From Theocolax elegans (lineage: Eukaryota > Arthropoda > Insecta > Hymenoptera > Cerocephalidae): a DNA stretch of 64,000 bases. Where the stretch lies: positions 94,677,580 to 94,741,579 of the forward strand of contig CM047425.1 of the NCBI GenBank assembly GCA_026168455.1. The letters are read 5' to 3'. Below the pieces are notes generated by a model that was given only the letters and a program-made list of their open reading frames with translations, had not been told where the DNA came from and did not search any database. Position numbers and translations under genes: made by a program. Every line of letters begins with the position of its first letter. Within the stretch, counting starts at the first letter, position 1. Of the stretch, positions 28,623-41,041 are shown piece by piece.

Positions 28623-30125
28623 ATTTGATTTTATTATTGAGGATAAATTACGACGTATTGTTGTTTCATACAGAGATTTATTTTTGAAGATATCCATTTT
28701 TGCATTAAAATATTTTAAGTATCTTCTATAGAGAAAATTAATATATATTTATAAAAATAATTTTGTTAAATTATTATTGATGTATATGTCCTATGGGCGT
28801 CTTCAACATAAGAACACCTAAATGAAAAAAATATCATTATAGTGTCTAATATAGATTTAAAAAACATCTTGCCACCTGCTAATAATATAGACAATAGTTG
28901 ATATTATCGTTATACTTTGCTTCTCCAAAAAATAAATCTTTTTAATAAAAATATTTTTCAGAAAAAGTCTTTATTTCCAAAGTTTATAAAGTTGCGTTAG
29001 AAAGTAGGATAATTATATAGCGCGAAAAACTCTTAGGAAAATTAAATTAAGAAAATAAAAAATTGATACATAATAAAAAATATTTAGAGCAAACTTTTAT
29101 AAAAATATTATAAGCATCATTGTTTTTATTGGCTTAAAATTTTTTTATAAATTACCTAACTTTCTTTTAAAACCCTAGTTTATTGTTTAATTTTATATTT
29201 TAAAATATTAATAAATTTATTTTTAATTTAAATTAGATATTTACAAATATTTTATTAAATACACGTACATCATAGGGTACGAAAGAATGTTTAAAAGCTT
29301 TTACAATTAAAAGAAATTTCCAGTATCTCCCTCTGTTCAGATGCAGCGTACTTTTGTATAACGTCGATAAAGAAGAAACTATAGTACCGTAGAGACTTAG
29401 CGGCCTCATCGCTATACTATTATACAGCGCTACGTTCTTCTTGTTGAATGGTAATGGTAAACCAAAATGTTCCACGCTCGGTCTTGTTACGTGAACAGCA
29501 ATCGGAAATGCCGATATGGCAGATTTAATAGCGCTACGTTCGCAATTGTAAATCAGGGATGAAAAAATTTTAAGTATCCATTAATAATTAATAATTATTG
29601 TTTACTCAAAAATTTAATTAATAATTAATTTTGAATGATTATATTATTATAAAATAATTGCATATATGTATGCATATATATTTTTATACCTTAAATATCG
29701 AAAGTTAAGAGGTGCTATTTCGGAGGCATATTGTTATTTTCTTAAATTTTCTATTGGCACCCCTGCGAGATTTTAATATGTTTTATTTTCAAATTCAATA
29801 GATCTTTCAAAACCGAGAAAAAAATTACGAATATCTAGAATTAACGCTATACTTTTATATATATATATATATATGAGCTATTTCACGTCAAGTGGTACGA
29901 TGAAAATTTTCAATTTTTTAGAAAAATTGCTATTTTCAAAGCCATTTATCTCAAAATCTATTAATTTTTTTGAAAAAACATTATAAACAACTTTTGTTCA
30001 AAATAATCTTTAGAACTTATCTACCTAGCTTACAATTCTTAATTTTGAAATCTCAAAGAGATAGGACACCCGGAAATATTGAATATCAAAAAAAGGTGAC
30101 CACGCCACAATCGATTTTGATCTAT
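28623..30125. other. AT-rich DNA flanking the CACTA transposon
   Basis: No recognised gene. A minus-strand open frame of 80 codons at 29233-29475 (starting MEHFGLPLPF) lies in a GC-richer patch and could be a relic, but matches nothing I recognise. A (TA)n run sits at about 29856-29874. The 29876-30110 stretch (TGAGCTATTTCACGTCAAG...) has the look of a transposon terminus, but I found no partner copy in the window. Confidence 0.35.
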
Positions 30126-30445
30126 CACCGCTCAAAAGATCACATATTTCGAGAGCTTTCGAATGGCGGTGGTTAGATTATTGGCCAAGACCGCTGGTGT
30201 AAGTTATGCCTTATAAACCTCATAAAATCACTAATTTTCATGTATTTTAAGGTATACCCATGTGAAAAAAAAATATAAAATTTACATAAAAAATATATCA
30301 AAAGTAAGTACTATATAATTTTTATAAAGTTTATATATTGGAATGGTTCTATATAAACTTTATAAAGCTTTTATATATTATATGAAAATTGAATATATAT
30401 ACAAATAAGAAATACAAGTTTTTTACAATTTATTTATAAATCAAC

Positions 30446-33373
30446 TTATTTTTGTTCATACAAATTAGCAGTCAAACATAAATAATTATTAATCCGTACA
30501 AGTTTTCCTTTGATACGGTCTACTGGAGAAATATATAAACAATGTGTTTCACGAAATGGAATAATATAATTAGAAAAATCTATATTATTGTTTGAAATTT
30601 GAATTTTTGGCATTTGTGGATCATTTACAAGTCGTCGAATTAAAGCAACTAAATTATAATCAATTTTCAAAAAATATAACACTGATCCAAATGTTGAATC
30701 GCCAAAATAGACATAAAAATTGTTTCTCTTTTTTTGTTTTTTATACATTTCTGATGTTATTATTGTTGAGAAAATTTTTATTCTTGTGAATATTTTTATA
30801 GAATCTGAGCAAACATTATTCAATAAGCAGTATCTTTCTATAACTGAAAGTTCGTTTTCATTAAATTGTAATTTGTATGTTTTTCCAAGAGTTTTAATAA
30901 TGTTTGAATCATCACTATTTAAAATTTCTAGCTTATGTTTCAATATTTGATGCACATTGAAAATCTTAAGCATATTTGCTATTTCCATGTCTAATTTATT
31001 AGCACCATGGGTGATTTTTTTAATATATCCATTTCCATCTTCAAAAGCAAAAGTAGACCACGAATGCACTGGTCCCCAAAAGTGAACATTTCGAACAATA
31101 TGTGTTAACTGATGCACATTAAAGGTACATTTATTTCGTCCATATAACTGCTCTACTTGAACAACAAACCTCTTGAATAAAGTATCAGCCGTTTCAAGTA
31201 AGTTAACATGAATTTTTGTTTTCATTACTAATCTTGTTGCATAAACTAATAATAAAAAATGATCATAATATTTTTTTGCAAGTCTATCTTTTAATAAAAT
31301 TGGAAAATAATATATTAAACATTCTCTTAGTTCCGATGCTTTAAAAAATTTTAAATGATGTAAAAGTCTTGGCGTTCTTGTTATGTAATCAGGAGGGTAA
31401 ATTTGTTTTAAATATTCATCGATTTCATCACGAAATGATTTTTTTATGTAATAAGGGTATTCTTTATATTTGCTATTAAACCATAAATTAAAAAGCATTC
31501 GCGATACACCTAATAAAATGCAATGCATATAATCTGGCACAAATGATTCTGCTACATTAAAAAAAGGAATCAAAGCAGCTATCGATGGTCCCTTTACACC
31601 TTGTACATGATAAAGATTATCGTTTACAGCTGCACGAGCTTGGGCATACATCCGTTCTTTAGTTCGGAAAATAGGTTCATTATTGGGAGATGAACAATAA
31701 ACTCTATTAAAACCTGATCCAGTTTTGCAAGTTTCACCTTGATGCTCGCAAAAGGTAAAACCAAATTCTCCGTTGTATTGCATTATATTTTGAACTGCAG
31801 CTCTAGCAGGAGCATCCAATGTAGCAACAGGAGCAATTACTTTACTAAGAAAAAGATTACCCTCATTGTCTTGCCATTTTATACCTTCTTCGCTTAACTT
31901 CTTCAATGATTCGACAAACGGATATAAAAATGAATTCATTGTCGGTTTTTTAATAGTATTGTAATATATTCCACAAACAAACTGATAATTTCGACGATTT
32001 TCATGATGAATATTAAAAATCTGTGCTTGTATTAACCAAATTTGTCCATTTGAACTGTGAGTAAATGGTACTCCATCGGTGTTCCATATTAAACACAAAT
32101 CATATTTATTTCGAATTATTTCACTTCTAAATGATTGATATTTTTTCGCCGAAGTTATGTCATCGATATAATCACCTTTAGATTCATAGCAATCTTGAAA
32201 ATCGTCAACTAATTGTTTTAAATTTCTGCATTCAAAAGCATGTTTTATTGCTGAATGTAAATTATATTCAATAAATAATCCAGTAATATTAATACCACTA
32301 CAATTTGTACATTTTAAAATACGTGGCTGCACATCCCAATCAAACAAATATTCATTACAATCTTCACAAAAACGATGTCTTTTAATTATCTTTTCATCTT
32401 TTGGCAATATTGAATCAATATATTTCATTAAAAAGTGCCTCGATTTTGGTAAATTATTAGGTTTTGGCAAAAAGAAATCTATAAGTTTTAGTAAACCATA
32501 CAAGGATTTTTTTTTCAAGAACTGGTGTTTATAAAAATCTAATATTTGAAAAATTGCTTCTCCTACAGTTATATCTGTATGATTATGTAACTTGCTATCA
32601 AATATATTTGCCTGATTATCCTCAAACAGTAATTCATCACTACTATCTGACTCGAAAACTTCACTATTTAAAGAGTCCATGGACGGATAAGATGATAAAG
32701 AGATGAAACTTTCTTCCTCTTCGCTTTCGTCTTCAACATTCTATTAAAATATGAATTAATATTAACAATAACAAAATGAAAATTATTTCCAATTTTATAA
32801 GGTTATTTTCACTGCATTTGTCTAATAGTCTCAAGTATTTTTATGAATCTAAATTAAAATTTATTTAAAAAACTTAAATTATAAAAAATTAAGATTATTT
32901 TATTTAATAATAAATCAGTCTATATTTTTTTATTTACTAATTTTTTTAACAGTTTTAAACAATTTTTTTTTAATTTAATGTAAAAACTTTAAAAATAACC
33001 TCAAATTCTATGTTATAGTCTTGATCAAGGTTTTCATTATTCTGATTGTAATTATCGTGTCGTTGAGCCACATGCAGTGCTTCTAATCTTCTCCATCGAC
33101 GCAGTGTGGTTGCAGGTACCTCTCCTATCTAAAGACATTTTTTGTACTTTTGAATTCAAAGATAATGTTTAATTATGTGTGCATTTTAATTTTAAGCAAT
33201 TTAATTATATCCAAATATTGCATAATAACGTATTCAAAATAAACAATTTTAAAGTTAATGAGCATATTGACAGAAATATAAATAATATTCAGGTTCTATT
33301 TCATTTTACATTCTATTACATTTAATATACGAACCTTGTGGGAATTTCTTTTGTATGCATGGTACCTATACAT
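30446..33373 (-). CDS. CACTA/En-Spm transposase (tnp2-like, DDE)
   Basis: Three exons fit: 33335-33373 (ATG, 13 codons), 33000-33128 (43 codons) and 30446-32740 (764 codons), all with GT-AG junctions and matching phase, giving about 820 residues. Exon 2 has a basic PATTLRRWRR segment that may bind DNA; an acidic Glu/Ser-rich stretch follows. A possible zinc-binding CxxC...CxxC pair lies near residues 181-203. Tnp2-type catalytic blocks are visible: WNTDGVP (Asp about 278), TLDAPARA (about 364-371), VPDYMHCILLG (Asp about 459) and FAFEDGN (Glu about 623). These match the D, D and E positions of CACTA transposases, which cut and rejoin DNA at the element ends in the nucleus. All key residues are present and exon 3 has no internal stop, so the copy may be functional. 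The start could differ if another 5' exon exists. Confidence 0.85.
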
Positions 33374-33629
33374 AATATTATTTTATATAAATATTACAAA
33401 TAAATTAATCCTTTGCTAAATCGAACACTTTTAAAAAGTTCTTGGTTATTGATTTAGTTTTTGAAATACGTATGTATGACAGATTTATAATAATGCAACT
33501 TCATTCTGTCTGTTCATCTATTGTTTGGAAAAAATTAATGTTATAAGGTTAGTTTGTTTGCTAACAATTTGACGTGAACGATTTAAGATTTCAGTTGACT
33601 TTAAAAAAAATTTGCGAATATAATAGACG
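33374..33629. promoter_or_regulatory. divergent promoter region inside CACTA element
   Basis: The 256 bp between the transposase ATG (minus strand) and the BEN-gene ATG (plus strand) must hold promoters and 5' UTRs for both, if the start codons are right. It is AT-rich. No clear TATA/initiator pair could be singled out. Shared control of the two genes is inference. Confidence 0.4.
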
Positions 33630-35981
33630 ATGGACGAATTACAATATTTGCTTGAGAGTAGTGAGAACGGCATATCATTTACAATCGTTTATGAGAGCTC
33701 TATATTAAAGAATAATAGTGAGCAATTATTGAAAATTGGAGATAATGTGAAGTATTTGTGGCCTGAAAATAAGAAAACTCAACAAAAGTATTCAGGCAAA
33801 ATATTAGAAATCTCAGGTTAGACACTTTTTTATTCTATAGATAAAATGAACAAATATTGCTATAATTAAGATAACTTTTATTTGGTATTTAAGTCTTTAT
33901 ATTTTAAAAAACGTATATTAACTGTATATTATAAACTTTATTATTTTTAGTGAGTGAAAATTATTTATTGCATCAGATGGATGTATATAAGGAAGAATAT
34001 CAGAAAAAAATAAAAGAAAAAAGAGCAAGAAAAACAAGAACTACAAATGTTGTAAGGAAAGGATTACCGCAAATAAAGGTGCGCTAATTAATTTAAAAAT
34101 ACTTTTTAAAAACTTATAAAACATATTTAAATTAAATAAGACTACATTTTATTAGAGACAACTTGATGAAAAAATTTTAATAGAAATGGATGATCAAATA
34201 AGTTTAAAAAAGTATAAACATAATGACTTATCGATGGGCAAATCTAAATCTAAACAAATATCAGTTTCTACTGGGAATTTTTCGAATGATATCGATCTAG
34301 ACAATCCCAGACCAAGTACATCTAAAAACATAAATCAATTTGGGACTTCAACAAATTGTATATTTGACGAGATAAAGAACATCAGATCCTACTCATATCA
34401 ATATTAAAGGACTGCAACTTGAATTATTAAAATTATTAAAAAAGATTATATTTTAGGTTACTTAACTATATTGATTATTTTGTTTAACAATGTATAAAAT
34501 AAAAAAATTCATAAATATTATGCACATCTTTGTCAACTACTCAATGTCCTATTTGTAAAAATCTGCAACATTAGTTGTAACATTTTTAAATTTTTAATAT
34601 TTTGTTTTAATCATTGTTTTTTGTGCAATTGTGTTTATAGCGACTAGAATATCTTCAAAATATTACAAGTCAATTAAATGAGAAGCAAAACAGTTGTAAC
34701 AAGGAATTGCCTTGTTCCTTAAAATTAACAGGCTCATTTTGTAAATCAAATGCGATTAACGACGAATCCAACCAATATTATAATAATAATAAATCTGTAC
34801 TTGAAACAGCACACAAATCTAATACGGTTTGAGATTTAAATTAAAACTAATAATAATATTATAGTACCAAACGTAAATAATTCAATTAATTTATTTCGCA
34901 GATGAAAAATAGTACTTCAAGACGTTCATATATTTTGTCACCAATTGATGATGAATTTTTCGAAAAACAGAAAGAAAATAAAATTACTGTAAAACTAAAA
35001 GATGAAAATACTGATATAAAGGTTTGAAAAATGTTATAAATTTTAGTATCATAATTTTAAAAGATATAATAAATGTAATGTAGTATATTGTATATATTAT
35101 TTAATATTTAGTCGCGTACACCATCGCCTTTACTATGTGTATCACCATTACAATCAGATTCTCCTAACTTGTCAAGACACTCGCAACGCAACTCAGCATT
35201 TATATAAGTTCGGATGATGATGAAGATGTAGAAGCAATTCAAAATCCGGAAGCAATAAGCATCGTAATATAATATTAAAGTTAATATTTTCTCTTATCTT
35301 TAATAGAAATATCTTTTTAGACTAAAACTGAAAAAGATTTGAACTGTCGTGAGGTGAATACAAACAGTCAAGAGGATAAGGAGAATAAAGAAATGAATGA
35401 AAATTCACATCATAACTCTTCAATTTGGACCTTAAAATATTTACATGCAGATAAAGAGAACAATGTACAAAATGCTTTATTATAATTAAAACATATAATT
35501 TTATATCATGTAATATTATTAAATCAGCATTTATTTTACAGGTAATTGAACTTGTTCATGGCTCAAATATTTTTGTAAATGCATATGCCCTTAAGAATAC
35601 CATTACTAATAGTGGTCGACAAACTACTTTGGCCAGAGCTTTATTAGACTGTGTTTTTACAGAAGAAGTACTATTAAAATGCTCGATTAGAGGGAAAAAA
35701 GCCCACGGTAAAGGATCAACTGCAGACGTCAGACCTGGGCTTCATGGAGGTGGAGTGGATGCAATATTAAGTAACGCTATTAAATAATAAAAAATTATAC
35801 AACAAATACAATTTAATCATTTTACTCGCACAATATAAAAATCTAATATTTTACAGCTTATTCACGGCGATATGCAGAAAAACATAAGTGGGAAATAAAG
35901 GATAGATCCACAGTTATTGCAAGCTTAAGACAAAAATCAATAGAACTAAAGGATAAGAAAATTATGAACGCCAAAAATTAA
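33630..35981 (+). CDS. BEN-domain accessory protein of CACTA element
   Basis: Exons read by splice sites and phase: 33630-33816, 33951-34078, 34156-about 34407 (3' end uncertain), 34641-34826, 34902-35021, 35112-35263, 35321-35464, 35542-35770 and 35857-35981. The N-terminus (GDNVKYLWPENKK...YSGKILEIS) looks like a small beta-barrel/Tudor-type module, followed by Lys-rich and Ser/Asp-rich linkers. The last two exons encode a BEN domain: an ARALLDCVFTEEVLLKCS segment, then GKGS...RPGLHGGGVDAIL and TYSRRYAEKHKWE. BEN domains bind DNA and mediate protein contacts in chromatin factors. It lies inside the transposon, divergent from the transposase, so it probably serves the element, perhaps like plant TnpA, which binds subterminal repeats (inference). 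Exon 6 appears to carry a one-base frameshift before SSDDDEDVE, and exon 3 lacks a clean donor, so this copy may be damaged. Confidence 0.7.
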
Positions 35982-36630
35982 TTATAAAATATTATTTGTT
36001 ATTTAGTTATACATTATTTCTTTTTTTTATTATTATATTAATTAATTCATCTAAAACCCAAAATAGTTATTACAATTTGAATTCTACTTACTAAATCAAT
36101 AAGAATTTATATTAATATAATTATAAATTAATTTATAAATAAGTTAATTTATAAATTAAAATTACACGACTTAAAATATAAAATTTGTATTCAATTTTTA
36201 TATATTATATATTATATAAAAACTTTATAAAGTTTATACAGAACCATTCCATTATGTAAACTTTATAAAATTTATATAATATGTACTTGATATATTTTTT
36301 ATATAAATTTTATATTTTTTTTCACATGGGTAACTTTCATCACTAGTCTTGGCTAATAATCTGACTATCGCCATTCGAAAGCTCTCAAAAAATGTGATCT
36401 TTTGAGCGGTGTTGTGATGTCGTGATCTTCATTTGTTTTGCGTTTACAGTCTGCATTTGTATTACGTTCGTGATTTTAATTTGTATAGTATATTTTACAT
36501 AAGTAATTAATTACAAATTGTAAATTCACTAATTTGATTGAAAGTATGCTTTCTTCAAGATTTTGAAAATGATTAATTTATTATTTACATAATTTTTGTG
36601 ACAAATTTTGTAACATCTACATTATTTCAG

Positions 36631-37517
36631 TGCGGGTAAACCAAGAGGTCAAAACAAACGGGCGAACAATGAGCAAAAGGAATGGTTAATGTTTTTTATG
36701 GAAACGCATGCAGGGTTCCTTAAGGATGACTCGGATTGGTCTCTTTGGCAGGACATTTCAACGAAGGTAAATACCTTAGGACCAGCAAAGACCCCAAGTG
36801 CATGGAAAAAGGTAATTTTTTAGTTATTTTATAATCTGTTGATATATAATAAATAAATAAATAAATAAGTTTCATTATAAATATATAAATTCAATAAACT
36901 CTGATGTAATTGTAATTAAATGTATGACATTTTCTTTAACAGACATGGACTGATTTAGTTCGAGCAGCAAAACAGGCTGCATATATGTTTAATGAAAACA
37001 TAAGGCAAGAGCCTCTACAGGACTATCATCTACGTATTCTAAGATTAATCAATGAAAACGAAGACGAGACTACCAAAACAGATGTTCCTAAGACATCTCT
37101 GACAGCGAAAGAAAATAGTGGCTTGCAAAAAAGTTGCACACAAACAGATGTTACAAAGATTGTTAACAAGGGACAAAAATTACATAACACCGTATCCAAT
37201 AAGTGCGCTTGAAAGACCTGACTGTGCTTCAACGATAAAATAATAATAAATTATTAGTTGAAATAAGAAAATGTTTTGAAGATCAAAATTCCATAATACA
37301 AGATTGTTTTGAACAGCATATGAATTGTCTTTCAATGCTGCCGAATGTGGTGGCTGTGGAAACTGAAAAAGCCATAAGAAAGGTTTTTACAGATTATGGA
37401 ATTAAAATGGATTCGGATGTTCAGAATAAAATTGGAGTAGAGGAAGAAGCCGTCAACGAAGAAGACATTAATTATTCTATTAAGTATTTAGAAGATTCTT
37501 TTGAAGATGATGATTAA
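36631..37517 (+). pseudogene. Myb/SANT-like protein of a PIF/Harbinger element
   Basis: Two exons are clear: 36631-36811 (acceptor TTTCAG, donor GTAATT) and one from 36943. Together they encode a trihelix Myb/SANT-like domain of the type in Harbinger accessory proteins and zeste-like regulators: NNEQKEWLMFFMETH, then WSLWQDISTKVNTLGPAKTPSAWKK, then TWTDLVRAAKQAA. Harbinger Myb-like proteins bind the element and import the transposase into the nucleus. After 37210 the frame ends, but a second open stretch (37320-37517, acidic end ...SFEDDD) continues the logic, so one frameshift is likely near 37200-37300. No upstream start exon was identified. It lies 1.1 kb before the Harbinger transposase on the same strand, the usual two-gene layout. 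Confidence 0.65.
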
Positions 37518-38288
37518 TTGCGTAAGAAAATTAATTATTCTCAATATTTAGCTTCATTTGAAATGAAAAGCATCTATAGAAGGCTAAATACGCGTTTTTA
37601 TTTTTTATATGTTCTTAAAGCAATTTATTTGTAACAATTTAATTTGTAACTAATAACTTTTTTTAATTTGATAATAAATTAATTTTTTAATTAAATTTTC
37701 TCTTCCAAATTTGTTGTTAAAAATACCCTTGCAAAAGCCACAAAATAAAAAGAAAAAAAACGAGAAAGAACTTTTTAAATTTACAAGCATTCCCGCCAAC
37801 TTAAAAAACAAATGAATATTATGATAGAAATGCTTATTGGCTTATATGTATACAAAACACGCATGTTGTTATAAGGGGTATGGGCAAACATATATATATT
37901 AACTTATATTTATCGTATCATAGATAAATTATTCAGAAATTTTATATTATAACGTTTTTCTTTTGCAGTCGATGAAATTCAATTAATGTTAATACAAATT
38001 GTTTAGCGAAGGAATTTTATTTCATTTTATGAAGGAAGTCTTACCATATCAGATGTCACATTATCAACATTTTAAAAAGTAAGCATCATTGTAATAATTA
38101 AGTGGATGTGTAAAATATATATGAAAATATTAATAATCTCATATAAAGCATAGTCCCATGTCGCTTATTTTACACACTCACTATGTTAATGAATTATTAA
38201 TTTTGAAATGAAATTTTTATTCGTACAAAATATAATCTTTAGTTTGTAAAATAAATATTACATTCAATAAAAACTTCTTGTTTTTGTA
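37518..38288 (+). other. AT-rich spacer between Harbinger genes
   Basis: No coding signal recognised. It may contain the promoter and 5' exon or UTR of the transposase gene that follows. Confidence 0.4.
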
Positions 38289-40559
38289 TTGTATCAACAT
38301 GGAATAATTTATCAGTTCGTGCAGGAAATTTTTGAAGAAGAAATGCAAGTAGACGCAATGATGGAACAACTTGAAGAAGAACAAAGGAGGCGCATAGGTT
38401 TTCAACAATTGAATCTTCAGCGGCAGGTGTTAAGAGATACATCAAATCCATTTGCTCTTGATACTGAATACTTCAGAAAACATTACAGGTATTCATATCA
38501 CAATTTTTAGCTATATTTTTTACCATAAATTTATACATATAGAAATGCACACCCAATATATTTTTTGATCATGTTATGCTGCTGTAGATTGACACCAGAA
38601 CTTGCTGTAATTTTAATTCAGCAAGTGGAAGGTGATATAACAAGAGCAAGAAATAGTTATATTCCTGCTTACATGCAAGTTTTAATTATTTTACGCTTCC
38701 TCGCTGAAGGAGCCTTTCAAAAAGGATTCGCACAAGATTTTAATCATCCAGTCAGCCAAGCTACTGCTAGTCGATGCATAAAAACAGTAATTAATGCAAT
38801 AAATGGATTAGTACACAGATATATTGTATTTCCATGTATGCAAAATGAAAGGCAGCAAATTCAACAGCAGTAAGTTACTTAATTTATGAATAGACTTTAA
38901 AATAAGTTTGTCAACAGCTCACTTACATTCTGCAAATGTGTAATTTGCAGTTCAACATAAATATTTTAAACTAAATAGCTCTACATGCAATGGCAATTTG
39001 AGGGCATGGCGTTCAGGATTTTTTCAAAAATTTATTCATTTGTTTATAAGAAAATATTAAAAATGATCATATTCTCAGTCCGACATCCCCTTAACAAAAT
39101 AACATAGGTGCATAATTGTCATTATTTTTATAGATTTCAAGAGACAATTAGAATTCCAGGAATCATAGGTTTAATTGATTGCTTTTTGGTGACTTTGAAA
39201 AGACCACCAGAAAATGAAGAAGCGTTTTTTAACTACAAAGTGGGCCCTAGTATGAATGTTCAAATTGTAAGTATATGTGTCTGTAACAAACTGTAGACAA
39301 TTTAGCATTAATATGTTACATTCTCAGATCGTTGATGCCAACTATGTTATAAGAAATATTCGAATTTGCCCAGGCAGCAATAACGATAGACACATTTGGC
39401 AGTTTAGTGATGCAAAACTTTATCTACAAAATTTAAGATCGAATGAACAAATTACTGCAGCTGAGGGAAAGTACTACATACTAAGTAAAAAAATTAAATT
39501 ATATATTTTTTCTGTTATTCAGTTGTTTAGTTGGGAATATAATATTTTATTTCAATAGGAGACAGTTGCTACATATCACATATGCTTCTTACACCGATTT
39601 TACATTCTCCTCCACAATCACTACAAGCTACTTACACTTCAGAGCATGTAAATACTCGATGCCGAGTGGAGCAGACTATAGGGAACTTAACTGGTGTGTG
39701 GATGGTTATTAATCGAGCCAGAAAATTGTACTACCGTCCACAAAAAGTGGCACAAATTATTAATGCTTGTGCTGTATTGCACAACATACGTCAACATTTC
39801 AGGTATTAAATTATTCATAATTTTAAGTTGCAGTATATAAATGTGGGTCATTCCAGCCGAATTCGACAAAAAAGGGTGTGCAAATGGCAAGCCCAATTTT
39901 GACGCCGATTTTTTTTTACGGTAGTATATGTGATATAAAAATCAATTCCCAAAATTTTAGACCCCACAATTTAAAATAGCAGCCCCTGGAATTTTTTAAA
40001 CTTTCAAAAACAGCGTATTTTTGGATATATTCAAAAAATTATATCTCCATGAGCTTTTATATTTTTGGACCTTCTTGGCAGCATTCTCTTGGTTTTTTGT
40101 TCTAATAGAAAAAAATACTCCGGCTTTGCTATTGATGACTGATTGGGTACAATTTTTATTTTAGTGCAATGTATTTTTCGAAATTTTATTCTAATGTTTT
40201 AAAAAATACGCTGCATATGAAAGTTTAAAAAATTCCAGGGGCCGACATTTTTAATTTTGAGGTCTAAAATTTTGGGAATTGACTTTTTTTAACACGTACT
40301 ACTATAAAAAAAATCGGCGTCAAAATTGGGCTTTCCACTTATGCACCCTTTTAGTCGAATTCGGCTGAAACGTCGCATGTATATTTTCTATAAATTTAAT
40401 TTTTTTTGTAGGATAAATTATCATGCTCCTGTTGACATGCATGATGCAAATTTGGAGATCGAAATTCCCGCAGATTATGAAGCTGATTTAATCGAAAGGA
40501 ATCGATTAATTGATTTATATTACTACTATTGTGAAAATTTCTTTTTTTTTAATATGTAA
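38289..40559 (+). CDS. PIF/Harbinger DDE transposase (HARBI1-like)
   Basis: Six exons join in phase: 38289-38488, 38588-38869, 39134-39266, 39328-39484, 39559-39802 and 40412-40559 (stop), about 370 residues. An N-terminal RLTPELAVILIQQ / QVLIILRFLAEGAFQ / SQATASRCIK helical region resembles the Harbinger helix-turn-helix. The DDE blocks are GIIGLIDCFLV (first Asp), IVDANYVIRNI and CPGSNNDRHIWQFS (second Asp region), DSCYISHMLLTP, then NTRCRVEQTIGNL (Glu), ending in ACAVLHNIR, a hallmark of the DDE_Tnp_4 family. The protein cuts and inserts DNA, normally at TTA/TAA sites. At the exon 4/5 junction the usual Gly before Asp-Ser reads as Arg. Introns 2 and 5 contain other repeats. The start ATG at 38289 may instead lie in intron, since a possible acceptor (GTGCAG) sits at about 38324. 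Confidence 0.82.
38960..39094 (-). repeat. dispersed repeat, copy B, in Harbinger intron 2
   Basis: Inverted relative to copy A at 18661: ends CAGTCCGACATCCCCTTAA at 39094 and shares the AAAAATTTATTCATTTGTTTAT block. It lies between transposase exons 38588-38869 and 39134-39266, so it is carried as intron sequence. The inner end is not well defined. Confidence 0.5.
39843..40377. repeat. fold-back MITE in Harbinger intron 5
   Basis: Inverted arms of about 160 bp: TCCAGCCGAATTCGAC...GACGCCGATTTTTTTT..., CCCAAAATTTTAGACC and CCCCTGGAATTTTTTAAACT on the left have complements on the right, ending GTCGAATTCGGCTGAAACG. The centre (about 40010-40190) is unpaired. The whole element sits between exons 39559-39802 and 40412-40559, so removal by splicing would keep the host frame. 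Confidence 0.8.
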
Positions 40560-41041
40560 CGTCAAATAATGTATTCTGTATACACAGTATTTCAAGAATA
40601 AAGGTATTTATGCTGGTTTCTACTGTAAATCTATTGGTACATATGTTGCATTATAGAAATGAAGAGCCTTTTGATGGATTTGTCGGATTGGATACTTAAA
40701 CATCATAATGTAATAAACAAACCTTTTAAGTAATATGTTAACAAGGTACGTATTCTATAAAAAAACTAATCAATTAAAAGAAAAACCCAAAGGTTAAGAA
40801 TATTGGATCATTTTTGTTTTTATTGTTATAAAAAATAGAAAAAATTTATTCAATATAAACAGGTATATAAAGTATTTCATAAATACATAAAATTATATCA
40901 TTACATTAATAAAAATTTTGCAATTATCTTGTTACGATAGACTAAAAATCATTGTAAAATATGTTTCAAGCATCTCTAATTTCGAAGAACTCAATGTATA
41001 TTTTGAAGGTATTTATTTAATGCAGCATATATGTAAATAAG

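Larger units (their letters stand above)
30126..36411. mobile_element. CACTA (En/Spm-like) DNA transposon with long TIRs
   Basis: The element is bounded by CACCGCTC... at 30126 and ...GAGCGGTG at 36411; the CAC/GTG ends fit the CACTA superfamily. Terminal inverted repeats pair over about 220 bp: CTCAAAAGATCACAT, GAGAGCTTTCGAATGGCG, AGATTATTGGCCAAGAC, CCCATGTGAAAAAAAA and GGAATGGTTCT have inverted partners at 36411 down to about 36190, with about 50 extra bases in the left arm. Inside are a minus-strand transposase (30446-33373) and a divergent plus-strand BEN-domain gene (33630-35981). The expected 3-bp target duplication is not seen (TAT left, TTG right), so one flank may be mutated or rearranged. 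Genes are largely intact, implying fairly recent activity. Confidence 0.85.

Noticed and set aside
30080..36440. CACTA outer boundary at CACGCCACAA / TTGTGATGTCGTG
   Set aside because: It would need a 15-base insertion on one side and gives no target duplication; CACCGCTC/GAGCGGTG fits the superfamily ends better.
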